Part shown: piece after piece, positions 12,094-24,997 of the stretch | Layout: each line of letters opens with the position of its first letter | Position numbering within the stretch: position 1 is the stretch's first letter | Assembly: GCA_022457065.1 (NCBI GenBank) | Contig: JAJGBQ010000002.1 | Coordinates: forward strand, 3,968,001 to 4,032,000 | Direction: 5' to 3' | DNA: 64,000 bases | Origin: Curvularia sp. ZM96 | Taxonomy: Eukaryota; Ascomycota; Dothideomycetes; Pleosporales; Pleosporaceae | Notes under the pieces: model-generated | Told to the model about the DNA's origin: nothing | The model's input: only the letters and a program-made list of their open reading frames with translations | Databases searched by the model: none | Translations under genes and position numbers: made by a program

Positions 12094-13828
12094 TTAGCGC
12101 AGGCTCTTGGCCTTGGAGGCGGTAGACTCTTCTTGGAGGGCGTTGCCATAAGCGGCAACGTATTCCTTGGCCCACTTGCGAAGGACAATGGATGCTATGT
12201 CATGTTAGCGGTGACGCGTCGAGAATGGACAGTGACTCTTACCCTTGAGGAACTTTTTGCTGGCATACTTCTTGAAGAAGGCCTCGTGGACAACTGGGCC
12301 GGAGAGGTAGTCGATCATCAGCTCCAGAACGGGCTGGATCTCCTCCTCGGTGTAGCCGGCGTAGTGTGTAAGGGTAGCATCCTGATCAAGTTAGAACAAA
12401 GCAAAACAATAGGGGACATGGTTGTGACATACCCAAGGGCCACGCTCGAGAACGAGGCGGGCGAGGTACATGGCGGCGGCAGCAACCTGGCTAGGGGGGT
12501 GCGCAAGGAAGCGGTGGTCCAGGCAGCCAATCTCCAGAAGATACTTGCCAAGGGTGCGGGTTTGGATGTCGTAGTTGTCGGCCTTTGATATCCGACGAAG
12601 GAAGTTCATAGGGTTAGGATAGCTTAGGTCGTAGTTCAAGGCAGCGAGGACGAAGCGCTCAGCGCTCAGAATCTCCTCCTCGGTGAAGCCATCGTCGGCA
12701 ACGTGACGGAAGTTCTGTACATGAGGCGAGAGGACCTCCTCGTACTTGGAGGCGATGAACATGGCTGTAACACCAACCAACTGGAGGCGGTCGAGCTGAA
12801 CAATCTTGGTAGACAGGAAGCGGTCGATAATGTTGACAGCAAGGAAGAGAGTCTCCGGGAGGAGGCGGAAGCGAGTGTGGACTTCGAGTAACCAGTCGAC
12901 GAGAATACCGCGCATCTTCCACTCGAGTTCTGTCTGGCTCTCCATGTAGTCGGGGTTGGCCATTGTGGCAATCTCCAGCTCCTTGAGGTATTCGAAGATC
13001 TCAACAACATACTCAGAGACCATGAGTGGGTCGTCGACATCCTCCTTGTCTAGATCTGGGCCGTCGTAAAAGACCTCGGTGATGGGTGCCTCGACCTCTT
13101 TCTTTGTGCCCTTCGACTGCTTGACGTTGTCCTCCTCGACCTTCTTTTCTTGCGGCTCAACATTCTCCTCTTCTTCGGTCTCCTGTGGCTGCTCCTTCTC
13201 TTCTTCAGGCTGCTCCTCCTCCTTCTCCTCCTTCAATTCCTCCTTGAGCTCTTCCTTGAGCGGCTTGGCAGCGGCGGTTGGGCGCTTCTTGGCTGGCTGG
13301 CCTGCGACACCATTGCCACTAGCCGGGCGCTTCTTCAGATCGGCGGCGGCGTTCTTATCCTTTTGCTGCAGAATGGAACGTGTCGAGTTGGCTCGCGACG
13401 ACTTCTCGACCTTGGTAGGCTGTGCGGCTTTTGAAAGCTGGCCCTTGGTAGCCAGTTGCTTCTTTCCGTCCTTAGCAGTAGCACCGAGGCCGTCCTGCTT
13501 CGTGACATTGCTGACGTCACCGAGGGCTGCACGCTTTCGCGTCGCAGCACCGTTTGCTCCGAGGGTAGCAGTTGACTTCTTTGTCTGAAGAGCCTTCTTG
13601 GGGACGTCGGCTGCAGACTCGTTCGCGCCCAAGTTGGCGGCCTTTGCACGCGTCAAGCGTGTCGTAGTGGCATTCTCGTCGTTCTCATTTGTGACGGCGC
13701 GTTGCCGGGTAGATCGAACCTGTCAGGACGTGTTAGCAAGCTGCGTTCGGAGCTACCCATGCTGGTATAGTGCAGTGGATGCGTGTGACAAGCCGGGTGG
13801 AGAGGTGACAACGTACTGCTGGAGGCAT
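12094..13828 (-). CDS. nimE: G2/mitotic B-type cyclin
   Basis: Four exons on the minus strand: 13828-13817 (only MPPA), 13719-12433, 12381-12243 and 12194-12094; 512 aa. It activates Cdk1/NimX for entry into mitosis. A destruction box RAALGDVSN lies at residues 67-75, the APC/C degron of cyclin B. A basic region then a long Glu-rich stretch fills the N-terminal half. The cyclin box follows, with the MRGILVDWL motif and ETLFLAVNIIDRFLS; a second cyclin fold ends in FLKASIVLRKWAKEY. The very short first coding exon is supported because the spliced start continues in frame and matches the usual NTRRxAVxxE-like opening of fungal cyclins. Introns 2 and 3 are GT-AG and phase-consistent. Confidence 0.92.
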
Positions 13829-14757
13829 TGCAAGCAATAGTATGTATGCTTAGTCAAGGCTAAAGAGGTATCCAGGTGCTCAGGTATATGTGTTGTGTGT
13901 AATGTCGGATGTTTGGTGTTGTTGTGATATCACTGTTTGGGGTGGGTCAGCAGAGTTCGACGGAGCTTGCAGCAAAGCGCGTCTGGGGGAATGCAAGCCA
14001 ACAGCACCGGAGAATCGACAGGCGTGGCACGCATGCACGAAGCTGGACGAGCGAACCACGGTCGAAGCTCGCGAGAGCTGGCAGACTTGACACGCTCGAC
14101 AGACGAGTGCAGAGACGGCGACGTGACGGGCGAGCGGGAGAGACGAACCCTTGGAACGCGGCTGCGAGGTAATTGAGTGGACGGGGTAGAGGTCCAGCTA
14201 CTGCGTGCACAAGAAGGAAAGTGGAGAGAGGGCGAGGGGAGGTGCACCAAGGTGTGTTGTGTGGGAATGAGAGGGTATGTTGTGTGTTTTGAGCGAGGGC
14301 CGGCTAGCTTGGCTTTGCACGTCCAACGCGCCAAAATGCCCGTCGAGGCTGGCAGAGGCAACAGTGCGCGCCCCACAGGCGCGTGTGTGAACTTACGCTG
14401 AACAGATCCCGTGACGCAACGCGTTTCGCTGGCGGTGAAGGCAGACGGAGCGGATGGCGAGGATTGGCTGCGCGCAGTGTCGAGCAGAAGGAGCAGCGCA
14501 CTGAGGACGAGAGGACAGAGGGCGAAGGCGTGTTGTGATGGGTGAGAGAGCAGACGCTGGTTGTTGCTGGGCCATCGCGCCGTGCAGGCAAGCGGCACAC
14601 GCAAAGCAAGGCCCACCCTGGGCCGCGCTAGGCCGTTTGCGGCCACCTGGAGAATTATTCGTCCCATGGCCAGCGCCGGCCGCACGCCATTGTCCATTGC
14701 CAGCCATTGTACCGCCGCGACACATCAATCAATCGCCCCCGGGCACCCCAGGACAAG
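13829..14757. other. Divergent promoter of cyclin B and mitochondrial uL2m
   Basis: About 930 bases, GC-rich towards the uL2m side. It carries long overlapping open frames on both strands, as GC-rich promoters often do; none shows a domain or plausible splicing. No gene accepted. Confidence 0.45.
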
Positions 14758-15938
14758 ATGCTGCAGCCCCGGATATGTAGCCGTCTCCAGTTTTCGCAGC
14801 TGGGTGCGGCCCTGCGCCCTGCCCGCACCTACGCACAGGTCCATGCCGTGGACATCAAGCCGCCGCCGTCCATACAGCCCACCGTGGCCGCCGACGGCGC
14901 CCTGCTCAAGCAAGAAGGCTCGCGCAGGGAGAAGTTTGTTCCTCTGAGGACGTATAAGCCCCGCACTCCCGGCCTGAGGCATTTGAAGCGCCCCGTCAAC
15001 GACCACCTGTGGAAAGGCCGTCCGTACCTCAAGCTCACCATTGCCCGCAAAGGACAGCACCTGGGAGGGAGGAACAACACTGGACGGGTTACAGTGAGAC
15101 ACCGCGGAGGCGGTCATAAGAGGCGGATTCGCATTGTCGACTACAAGCGCTACCTGCCTGGCAAGCATATTGTCGAGAGGATAGAATACGACCCCAACCG
15201 AAGCGCACATCTGGCCCTCATCACACGCCTGGCAACGGGAGAGAAATCCTACATCATTGCTGCAGATGGCATGCGTGCTGGAGACGAGGTCGAGAGCTAT
15301 CGGAGCGGTATCCCTCAGGAGTTAATTGCAAGCATGGGTGGTGGTATCGATCCTGGTATGCTGGCTGCGAAAACCGCTGCCCGCGGAAACTGTCTTCCCA
15401 TCCACATGGTGCCCCTCGGTTCCCAAGTCTACAACGTCGGTTCCAAGTCACAGGGTGGAGGCGTCTTTTGTCGAAGTGCAGGCACATATGCCATTATCGT
15501 GAACAAGGAGGAAGTAGAAAAGGGCAGCCGCACAGAAATCAAGCATGTCATCATCCGGTTACAGAGCGGTGAAATCCGCAAGGTCAGCGCCGACGCGTGC
15601 TGTACCATTGGCGTTGCCAGCAACCCGCAGTCACACTTCAAATCTCTTGGAAAGGCTGGACGCTCACGGTGGCTAGGAAAGCGACCCGAGGTTCGTGGTG
15701 TCGCCATGAACGCAGGTCAGTATTCAAGCCTGTCGAATCACGAGTCGCGGTATGCTAACATGTCACAGCCGACCATCCCCACGGTGGTGGTCGTGGTAAA
15801 TCAAAGGGTAACGTGCACCCTGTTAGTCCATGGGGAACTCCCGCAAAAGGAGGCTACAAGACAAGGCACAAGAGGAACAAGCATACTTTCCTTGTGCAAG
15901 ATCGACCGCGCAACCAGGGCAAGCGCAGGTCAAAGTAG
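14758..15938 (+). CDS. RML2: Mitochondrial large-subunit ribosomal protein uL2m
   Basis: Exons 14758-15715 and 15769-15938 (53-base intron, GTCAGT, branch TGCTAAC, CAG); 375 aa. It is part of the peptidyl-transferase region of the mitochondrial large ribosomal subunit. The N-terminus is Arg-rich and fits a mitochondrial presequence (about 30 residues). The body carries uL2 hallmarks: GRNNTGRVTVRHRGGGHKRR and, across the splice, DHPHGGGRGKSKG, then PVSPWGTPAKGGYKTR at the C-terminus. The intron lies just before the universal HPHGGG loop. Without splicing the frame stays open by chance to 16065 but loses that motif, so the spliced model is correct. Confidence 0.95.
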
Positions 15939-16923
15939 ACGGATGGCTGTATCCATACACTCGAGCTCACACTGTACTATATTGCCTCCGTACTACCAAC
16001 GTGAATGCATCTTGATGAACCAAATGTCGAGAGTTCGAAAATCGCTCTGTATTGTGCACCGCTAAGTTTGCAGCTGAACTACCTACTGAAGCTGTATTTG
16101 TAGTTTAGAACATCATGCTGAGGTGTTGTAGATCGCCAAACGTTGGTGTATCTTTTGCTATGATTCGACGGTACTTCTGTGCATATTTACTGCTTGTCAG
16201 CCTCAAAGTATCGTGATCTCAGCCCATACAGATTACGTCAGACATTTTGCATGACATGGGGACGCAACATGTAGATCGGTCGCAGGTTCAGCCATCTTGG
16301 GCCTAACCGACACCACCACTTGGCGGCATCTCGCACACCTGCATAGCACAGTCGTCTTTGTACCGTCCATGAACTTGGTTCACCAACGCCATTCGTCAAA
16401 CGAGGTGGGCAGTGCAAAGCTAGTCCTGTACGGCGCTGGGCTGGTCGGGGGCTGAGAGACCGCCAACGGGATTTCTGTTCAAAGGCTAGACGGGCGGGAG
16501 ATCCGCCATTTTTAGTCCACATGCTCAACGTGCCCACTACACGCTTTAGGCAGCACGCCTTACGGACAACTATGTAGTATGCAGATAGAGTCCATGCAAA
16601 GGCAACCCTTCTCAGTCATGGAATAATCATCGTCTACTGGCTAACACCCCTCCATCTCTGTCAGACTCACTCACATGGCAGCTCTACGACCCTCGGCCTG
16701 AATAGTTGATGCCTATTTGCCAATGTTCCACGCCTTTCCTCTACGACGATAACGTGTATCGGACCTACTGCTGTATCAGCGATTTGGTCCTCAGCCAAGG
16801 CTAGAGCAGTTGAATACGAACTCGGAGACTTGTTCAAGTCGAGGCCCACCGACTGCCTTGAACCGTGCCTAAGTGCGAGTGCGATTTCGCCGGCCTAGCG
16901 CGCATCCCACGTCCACCACCAAC
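15939..16923. other. Intergenic stretch
   Basis: 3' flank of uL2m and promoter of the Zn2Cys6 gene. No gene, RNA or repeat recognised in about 985 bases. Confidence 0.45.
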
Positions 16924-19687
16924 ATGCCTTCCAACGAGTCCGAATCGCCAGACGAAAGCTTCTTCAACGACCTGTCGCAGCAACCGCAGGAGCCCAACAC
17001 TACCAACGACCAGGAATCGACACAAGCTAGCTCAAGCAAGGCAAAGAGAATCGCATGCGTGTTGTGTAGGAAGAGGAAGTTGCGATGCGACGGTGCACGA
17101 CCATCATGCTCGACTTGCGAACGACTGTCCCACGATTGCGCCTACGACCAAGCCAGGAAGAAAAGCGGACCAAAGCGTGGCTATGTAAAGCTGCTTGAAC
17201 AACGGCTCCGTGAGTAGGCGCATGCGGTCTGCGACTATCTATGCTAACCAAACCATCTCCAGAACAAGTTGAGACGCTGCTCAAGACCCAGGACACTGCC
17301 GATACGAGCGACGATGCCACACGCCTGAATTCCGCGTCCGAATACATCGCCCAAACTAGTAATGTAGCGGCACCCAACACTAACAATGCTCCGAACATTG
17401 GGGCTGGAACACAGCAACGGATGTCGCAGGACATGATAGGGCTTGGGCTAGAGGAGCCTTTGCCGCCCCAGGAAGTCATGGATGATTTGTACGAACATGC
17501 TGTAGCTTCTCATATCGCGGTATTGCTAACATATAGCAGATACCAAATCTACTTTTCCAAAATACATCTCTCCATACCCATCGTACACAGACCGCGATTT
17601 TTTGCAGCGTTGAACCTTGCCCCCAATATGCGACCGCCAGTATGCCTGAGATATATAATGTGGACCATGGCAGCATCCGTCAGCGACAAGTATGAGTCGC
17701 TTCAGGAACATTTCTATCAACGAGCGAGGAAGTACGCGCAAACAGACGAGATGAAAGGACACGGAGAATCCACAATTACGCTTGCACATTGTCAAACATG
17801 GATTCTGGTATCCACATACGAGTTCAAGACTATGTACTTTCCAAGAGCATGGATATCTGCTGGTAGGGCCGTTCGACTTGCGCAAATGATGCAACTCCAT
17901 CGAATGGATGGGCTTGGTCTGGATGTGAAGCAGTGTCTGCCTCCACCGAAAGATTGGACAGAGCGCGAGGAGCGGAGAAGATCTTTCTGGTTGGCTTTCT
18001 GTGTCGACCGATACGCCAGTATCGGTACCGGCTGGCCCATGACTATCGATGAACGAGACGTAAGCAGGACAACTGGTCTGACATGTTTCGAAGGAGCTGA
18101 CTTTATCCCAGATTATGACAAACTTGCCATCGAGCGAGGAAGCGTTTGAGAAGAGCAAGCCAATGACTACAGGTTCACTAGAGCAAGCTCTGCAACCCAA
18201 TGGCGCGACAAATCTTCAACCACTTGGCGGAATCGTCTTGACGGCAGCAATGTTTGGTCGCAACCTACTCCATCTCCACCGGCCTGGTCCCGATGATAGA
18301 GAGGACGATATCAACGGCGGCTACTGGAGCCGACATCGCGAAATTGAGAAAGTTTTGCTCCAGACATCGCTTGGCCTACCCGATCATATGCGGCTGCCGG
18401 CAGGTATCGCAGATCCCAATGTCGTATTCACAAACATGTGCATCCATACCTCATCAATATGCCTCCACCAAGCGGCAATATTCAAAGTCGACAAGCACCG
18501 ATTACCAGCTAACATTAGCAACGAGAGTAAGATCAGATGTGTGACAGCAGCAGCAGAAATTGCCACTCTCATGCGGATGATCAGCCATATGGATCTTTCT
18601 GCCGTAAGTTCTGACTTTACCAGACTAGTAATCCATCCAAGCTGACTTTGACTAGATGAATCCATTCATATCCTTTTGTGTCTATGTGGCAGCAAGAGTA
18701 TTTGTCCAGTACCTCAAGACTCGACCAAATGATCAGCAGATGACCGCCTCACTGGAGTTTCTCCTGCAAGCCATGCAGGCTATCCGCCGGAAGAATCGAC
18801 TCACAGAGTCCTTCTTGGTCCAAATAGACCTTGATCTGCAGAGTGCCGGTCTCGAGGGTATTCAGCAGAGGGCATATGCACAATACACTTCCAAAGTAAG
18901 TCACAGCATAGAGCTATCCGTGATTAAAAATGCTAACAGTTGTTGCCTGTAGCCCACTGACACTCCCGACAATCCTGACAGCTGGAGATGTGTCCCCATA
19001 GTGGTCCCCAGTGATCATCAAAGCCGAGCCGTATCTAGTGGTGCAACTGGAAACGGCAACCGGCCGGCTGAATCTTCGGCGCACAGCACACAGTATGCGA
19101 TCAAGGGACCAGGCCCACCGTTTCATTTGAGCGATGTCAACAGCCTCGACCTGCACATACAAAATGCGGGTTTCATGGCGACGCAGACGCCACCGCAAGG
19201 CAGCCATATCACTTCAGTGCCTCGCGACTTTACACCTGGCGGAGTTGTGGTCCATGACGGGAACGAAATGGACCTCTCTGGGGGTGATAAAAGTGTTGAT
19301 TACGACAGCCCCGCAACCATAAGCTCGCAATCACGCGGTGGCTCAACGTCGCATTCTTCGTACTCGCCTAGCCAGCTTCACATTCCTTATCGAGCATCGC
19401 CTAAACCACCATTCGCTACATTGGCGTCTGGCGGAGCCACCATATTGCCACAGAATGTGGCATTTAGCGCCGTCGACTTTGATAGTTCAGGCAGCATGGG
19501 AAATGCCGGCTTTAACGACAATCTGATGATGAACAACGAATGGGACTACGCCGCGCTCAATGCCGAGACGGGTTTGCCGGCGATGACTGATGCTTCCTGG
19601 GACGCTATGCTAGAAAGTGTAACACTGGGATGGGACTCAGGCAATCAGATGCAAGGCAGCCAAGCAGACATGTTTGGCGCAAGTTGA
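16924..19687 (+). CDS. Zn2Cys6 transcription factor with fungal-specific middle domain
   Basis: Six exons: 16924-17209, 17263-17488, 17540-18059, 18112-18603, 18656-18895 and 18953-19687; 832 aa. The binuclear zinc cluster has Cys45, 48, 55, 62, 65 and 72 (CVLCRKRKLRC...), followed by a basic KSGPKRGYVK linker and a short coiled coil. The fungal-specific regulatory domain spans roughly residues 170-500 (YFSKIHLSIP, WISAGRAVRLAQMM, RRRSFWLAFCVDR). The C-terminus is Ser/Asn-rich and acidic, as in activation domains. The 51-base intron at 17489-17539 has no stop and is a multiple of three, but removing it joins DDLYQIYFSKIH, the usual family sequence. Target genes are unknown; the linker resembles regulators of plant polysaccharide use, but I cannot assign it. 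Confidence 0.88.
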
Positions 19688-20414
19688 AGACTTCTGCCAA
19701 CTGGGCATGGAACACGACGACTTGATGCTATGATTGCAAAACAGGATACCCACTCTCGCTTTAATGTAGTATGTTTTGAAGGTTGGCTGGCAGGACCCCG
19801 ACGATTAGACTTTTAATGTGTATGTACACCGGCTCCAGGACCCGATACTGAGTTTGTGTTGGGACGATCTTCGCTCAATATTACCTCATGATCTGTAGGT
19901 AGGAACACGAAACGTTTTTTAGATGCATGGCTTGAATGCCACATTGTGACGAGTCGTGAACAATAAATTAAGGCTAGCGCTTCGACACCACTAAGACTGC
20001 ATTGAATAGCGCGAACGCATGGCCAGTATAGATCATGACCCACCAGACCAGTGTATATAGCTTTGTACTATAGTCGCTGTGTGGACAGCATTTTGAAGAA
20101 TAGAGACCCTGGAGATCTGGGGATCATGCGGCTGAGACAGGGATGCAGGGTGCAGGGTGCAGGGGGCGAAGGCGGTCAAGACGTCACAGGCTCAGTTGCC
20201 ATGGGAAACGAGCGAATAGCAACAAGCTACGGGCAGTACCTCGACCGCGCCCCCACCGCCTGTCTGTAGCTTTGGCTCGTATATCTACTATCTTTCAACT
20301 CTTCGAGACTTGTTCATTTCACTGTTAGCTTATTTATTAACATACTGTCACGCTTGCGTACTTCTGCCGTCACGCTTCACACGACACAAACAGAGCAGTA
20401 AACACAAACGCTTG
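19688..20414. other. Intergenic stretch
   Basis: 3' flank of the Zn2Cys6 gene and promoter of the LIM gene. A small GGATGCAGGGTGCAGGGTGCAGGGGG run of near-tandem units lies at about 20139-20165. No gene seen. Confidence 0.45.
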
Positions 20415-23400
20415 ATGTTTGCGTCCAAGGAAAGAGAGGGCGCTGCGTCGCCAGGGCCTGGAGCCTATTATTCACAGTCTCAAATGAGTGGGTAGCACGA
20501 AGCAGATTGTGTGATTGTTGATATACTGACGGTGAACATATAGAAAACTACCTACAAGAGCTTCGCACAAACCGCCCCGCCCGTCCGACCGGAGCCCGTC
20601 CTGCGCCTGCACATTTCAACACATGGTCGAGCAGATCGGCCAACAGGAATTCGGACTCTGCTGTGGCTGCTTTGCAACGGACGTTCGAAGACCCTGCTGT
20701 TGATGCTGAGGCCCAGGCCTCTACCTCCCAGGAGCCAAAGTCACACACCCGGACGACACCGCGGACGAGTCTGGAAATGGCTGGGAGGCCTGGACGGCCA
20801 CTTGTACAAGCACCACGCGGAAGGGACACAAGCCGATCTTCTTCACACACGCGCACACCAAGCATGATTTACCGAGAACGTCAGGAGCGACAGGCCGAGC
20901 AGGATGAAGCCCGAGCTATACGTGCAGCCATGGAGGATCTGGAGCTTGCAAAGGAGGGCAAAATATTCGAGGCGGCACGAGATGAGGCGGCCGAGCTAGT
21001 CTGGAAGCACCGCAATCCGAACGCAGCAGAGAACAACCCACACAAACCGTACTCATATCCGGGTCTAGCAAGGAAGGGTAGCACGCAGAGGAGCCGGAGC
21101 GTCGAGCCTAAGGACCAGGATCTGCAGCGGGCCAATTCTAAGCTGCGAAAGCGGCATTCAATGGGCAGTGCTACCTCAGGAGGGAGCAGGAGTAGTAGCT
21201 TACAGAGCAACCCACCGGGAGGAAACAAGGATGCATCTGCCGCTGGGAATGAGGCATCAAGCAATTCGCCTACAAAAGGTTGCTTTGATCTCAAGAACAA
21301 GAAGTACGAGTCGCCAGCGTTAGCCAAAGCCATTTCAGATCTGCCAGACTTCAAGCAACGACGAAGAAGCAGTGGCTCGCGCCGTACAGCCAGTGGAAGC
21401 CTCTTTCAGAACCCCAATGACCAAATCTACGAAGAGCCTGAGGAGGAACAGCCAGCTGCTCCTGTGTCTACACCTGCTGCTGAACAACCGAAAACTGAGA
21501 AGCTGCCACTGGGCGTAAGACGCAACCCTTTTATGCGATTCCAGTCCATCAAGAGCAATCCGCTAGTGCGCTCAAGCACCGATCCTACTGTAGCCTCGAA
21601 GCGGTTCGATCGCTATGAGATACAAAAGAACCCTCCAACTCAGTCGCGGAACGCCGGCTACACGTTGAACTCTACCATTCCAAAGCCAGCTGAGAAGGAT
21701 AAGGCAAATGCTGAAAACGAGCCCGAGGTGAAGATGAAAGATGGTAAAGAGATACGAAGTGATGAGCTGCGCGCTGCTACTGGGTTCCGCCTCAAAGATC
21801 GCAGTCAAAAACTTCCTACGCCTACTGCCGTTTCTGATGCTCCAGGACGACCAATCGTGTCTTTCAAAAAGGATTGGAATGTCGTCAAGCTGGAGGAAGT
21901 GATTTCGCCCGCTGCTGATCCAGCGCCACGTCCTTCGGAGCAAGCAAAATCTGGCCCGCCTCCTCTCGTGCACGCTGCAACGACCCCTGCCGTTCCCACC
22001 ATAAGTCTAGCACCGGAAGTACCTCAAAGAAGCACTACGCCAAGGCCCCCTTCAGTTCCTGAAATCAAGACCCCTGAGCCTACTAGCGGCCTAGCACCCG
22101 AGATCCCAAAGCGAAGCACTACTCCAAGGCCACCTGAGGTTCCAGAGATTAACGTCTCTGCTAGCCGCACCACTCCATCGCTGCGAACTGCCGGTGTTGT
22201 AAAGCCTGCTATCAATGTCCGCGAAGATCCTCCAGCGCCAGCGAGGCCCCTTCCATTGACGAGTTCGTTGAGGAAAGCTCATATTCCAACGCGTCCTTCC
22301 GTAGCACCCATACCTACGATCAACGTTCCCGATTCCTCTCCTGTACACTCCAGGACCACATCAGTGCCAACTATACCTTCCATTTCGGTCTCGGAAACAC
22401 CATCGGGTTCCATGAATGGTCCATCTGGTCGGAGCTACCATAGACCCACGGCTAGCGCTGCGTCGCCTATCCCAAGTATATCGGTTAGCTCTTCGCCGGC
22501 TTTCGGACGAGGTTCGACATTGTCGTCTAGATCCAAAACACCCGAAATTCCATCAATATCAGTCAGTGAGTCTCCAGCTCCCAGGCGAGGTAATGCACCA
22601 CCGATCCCCAGCATATCAGTGAGCGAAACACCTGCACCGAGAAGAGGATCTACCGTGCCCTCTGTCAATATCACTCCAGATATTCCAGTGATATCTGTCA
22701 ATGAGTCTCCGGCACCCGCTCGAGGGCGACACAGCAACGTTCCTTCAATCTCGGTCAATTCCTCAGCCCCGTCAATCAGCGTGAACGCACCAAAGGGCTT
22801 TGGACCTGCGGCTTCGACGCGGCCCCTGCCAGTACCTGGTGCTCAAAACAAATCTCACGGCTACAATGGCTCCAGTTCGTCTCGTACTCACTGGACGCCA
22901 ACTACTGTGCGTACAGGTGCCCTTTGCACCCAATGTGCCCTACCCATTGCAGGTCGCATAGTCTCGGCAGCAGGCTCTCGTTTCCACCCAGAATGCTTCG
23001 CTTGTTATCAGTGTGGTGAGCACCTTGAGTGTGTCGCCTTCTATCCCGAGCCCGCGAACAAGCACGCCGAGCGCGTCGAGCGCATCCGTGCGCGTCTCTC
23101 TGGCCAAGACATTCCGTTCCTGCCCTCGCACCCTACAGCCGAAGACATGGCTCGCCTCGAGCACGAAGACGGCACCGATGAGTCCGCTCGTTTCTACTGC
23201 CACCTTGATTTCCACGAGCTCTTCTCTCCACGATGCAAGAGCTGCAAGACCCCCATCGAAGGCGAGGTCATCGTAGCATGCGGTGCGGAGTGGCACGCCG
23301 GCCACTTCTTCTGCGCCCAATGTGGTGATCCATTTGATAGCACAACACCTTTTGTGGAAAAAGATGGATACGCGTGGTGTGTCAATTGTCACACGCATCG

Positions 23401-23650
23401 GTACAGCACGAAGTGCAAGGGTTGCAGGAAACCTGTTACGGATACCGTCGTCAAGGCTCTCGGTTCAGAGTGGCACGTTGGGTGTTTCGTCTGTGTGGTA
23501 AGTCTTTTGTGTTACCTGTACGCAATGAAAACAATGCTAACACGAACACAGGTTTGCTCCGGTCCGTTTGAAGATGGAAGGTACTTCCTCCGCGGCGACA
23601 CCCAGGACCCGGTCTGCGTGCGGTGTGAGGAGAGGAGGCTCAAGGCCTAG
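20415..23650 (+). CDS. Three-LIM-domain scaffold protein (paxillin-like)
   Basis: Exons 20415-20487, 20544-23497 and 23552-23650; 1041 aa. The first exon ends in phase 1 and joins NYLQELRTNRPARP, a common opening of fungal LIM proteins. The first 800 residues are disordered, Ser/Pro-rich and charged, with a short helix at about 90-120. Residues about 635-770 hold some nine imperfect copies of an IPSISVSESPAP-like unit. Three LIM zinc fingers end the protein: LIM1 from about residue 819 (CTQC) carrying a roughly 40-residue insertion, LIM2 (CKSC...C/H pairs) and LIM3 (CKGC...). Family members localise to sites of polarised growth or septa and link to actin and Rho GTPases. The last 54-base intron is in frame; removing it gives CFVCVVCSGPF, so LIM3 keeps proper spacing. 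Confidence 0.88.
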
Positions 23651-24997
23651 TTTGCAGTAAAACCAACGGTTATGACATGTTGGAATGAAAATAGAAACGA
23701 CAAAAAATTGTAACTCGAGCATACTTGTATCTGTGGTGTTTTTGTGGCATTTAGTTTAGCGATTTGGGGCATGGAAAAGGCGCTGATATGGGCGTTTTTG
23801 GAGGGATGTTGGTGTCTTTCTGGTTTCGCTCTTGGTCTCCCATTTTGCAGAGGTTTAATACAACGGATCAAGTATATTTGAAGCTAGTCGTTCTGCTACT
23901 GTGTGTGACGCAATTGTTTGCGCGTGTCTTGATTCCTGTTTGGAATTCTGTTCTATTTCTTTTATCTGACAGCAGTCTTGTTTCGTCTATCTCAATATTC
24001 TTGATCGCAGTGGTATGCGTTGCCACAAGTAGAATAACACAAAAAGGGTAGGGTATGGAGCCAGCCCGCAGGTAGTTCTCTGCATCTTTCTCACGTATAT
24101 CTAATCTTACACGCCCCACCAGAAAACACGACAAATACGGATACAGATACATCTAAGCGGACAGATAAGATTTTTCATACAGCCTCCCTGAGCCGAGTCA
24201 ACAGCCCTTCTCCTCCTTGTACTTTCTTCGCTCAATCTTCTACTCATTCTATATGTGGCGGATAAACCATACATGCATGCCTTACAAGCAAGACCGAACA
24301 CATTGCAAAGTCGAAAATACGGTAAACAAGACGACAGAAATGAGAGTTCCTAAGACAGACGAGTCATTGAAAAAAAGGAACCAAGGCCAATATGACTGCA
24401 AGAGCGATAGTAGAGGTAAAAGGAAATCTAGGTATCCTAGCCATGAGGAATCGGGTAGCTGGTAGCAGAATACAAGAGATTGGGTTGGCAGGAGTGTGCC
24501 AGGGGATGACGAGCGAGACAAGAAGGGAGAAAGAGAGAAGTAGAAAGGAAATCCTACGACTACAATAATATCCAGTCTTTAAAAGGGAGCCGCTGGAGAA
24601 GCCATATATCTAAGCCATTCTCCACTAAAATAATAAAAGAGGACGAAGAAGAGGAAATTCGAAGAAAGAAAAAAGCATTTCTATCCCCCTCCAAAACTTG
24701 TCTCCCACATGTCCATAGGGGAGAATAACTTCGCTATGACGCACCGCCGCGAATACTCTTGTAATACAACTTGTTGGAGAAATGAAAAAAAAACAAAAGA
24801 ACAAAATAAAGCTATTGGCCATCCCAGGAAAAAAACAAGCTTCAGGACGGTAGAGTACCAAAGACAAGGGAAAAAAAGAGAAAGCTTACAAGTACGTTAG
24901 CAAAAAAAAAAGATGTCACATCATCCAAAAACGCCCCCTCTTTCTCCTCCTCCTCACCCCTTTTTTTACCACCCTAAAAAATGTCGACTTTTTCTTT
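23651..24997. other. Convergent 3' region, AT-rich
   Basis: 1.35 kb between the 3' ends of the LIM gene (+) and the PHD gene (-). Many A-runs (for example 24787-24794 and 24902-24910) suit UTRs. No gene or RNA recognised. Confidence 0.45.

Noticed and set aside
13930..14697. 255-codon open frame on the minus strand between cyclin B and uL2m
   Set aside because: Lies in a GC-rich divergent promoter, is Ser/Pro/Arg/Leu-rich without pattern, and competes with other frames; no domain recognised.
14707..16065. Unspliced 452-residue version of uL2m
   Set aside because: It loses the universal HPHGGG loop and conserved C-terminus; splicing 15716-15768 restores both. The ATG at 14758 also fits a mitochondrial presequence better than 14707.
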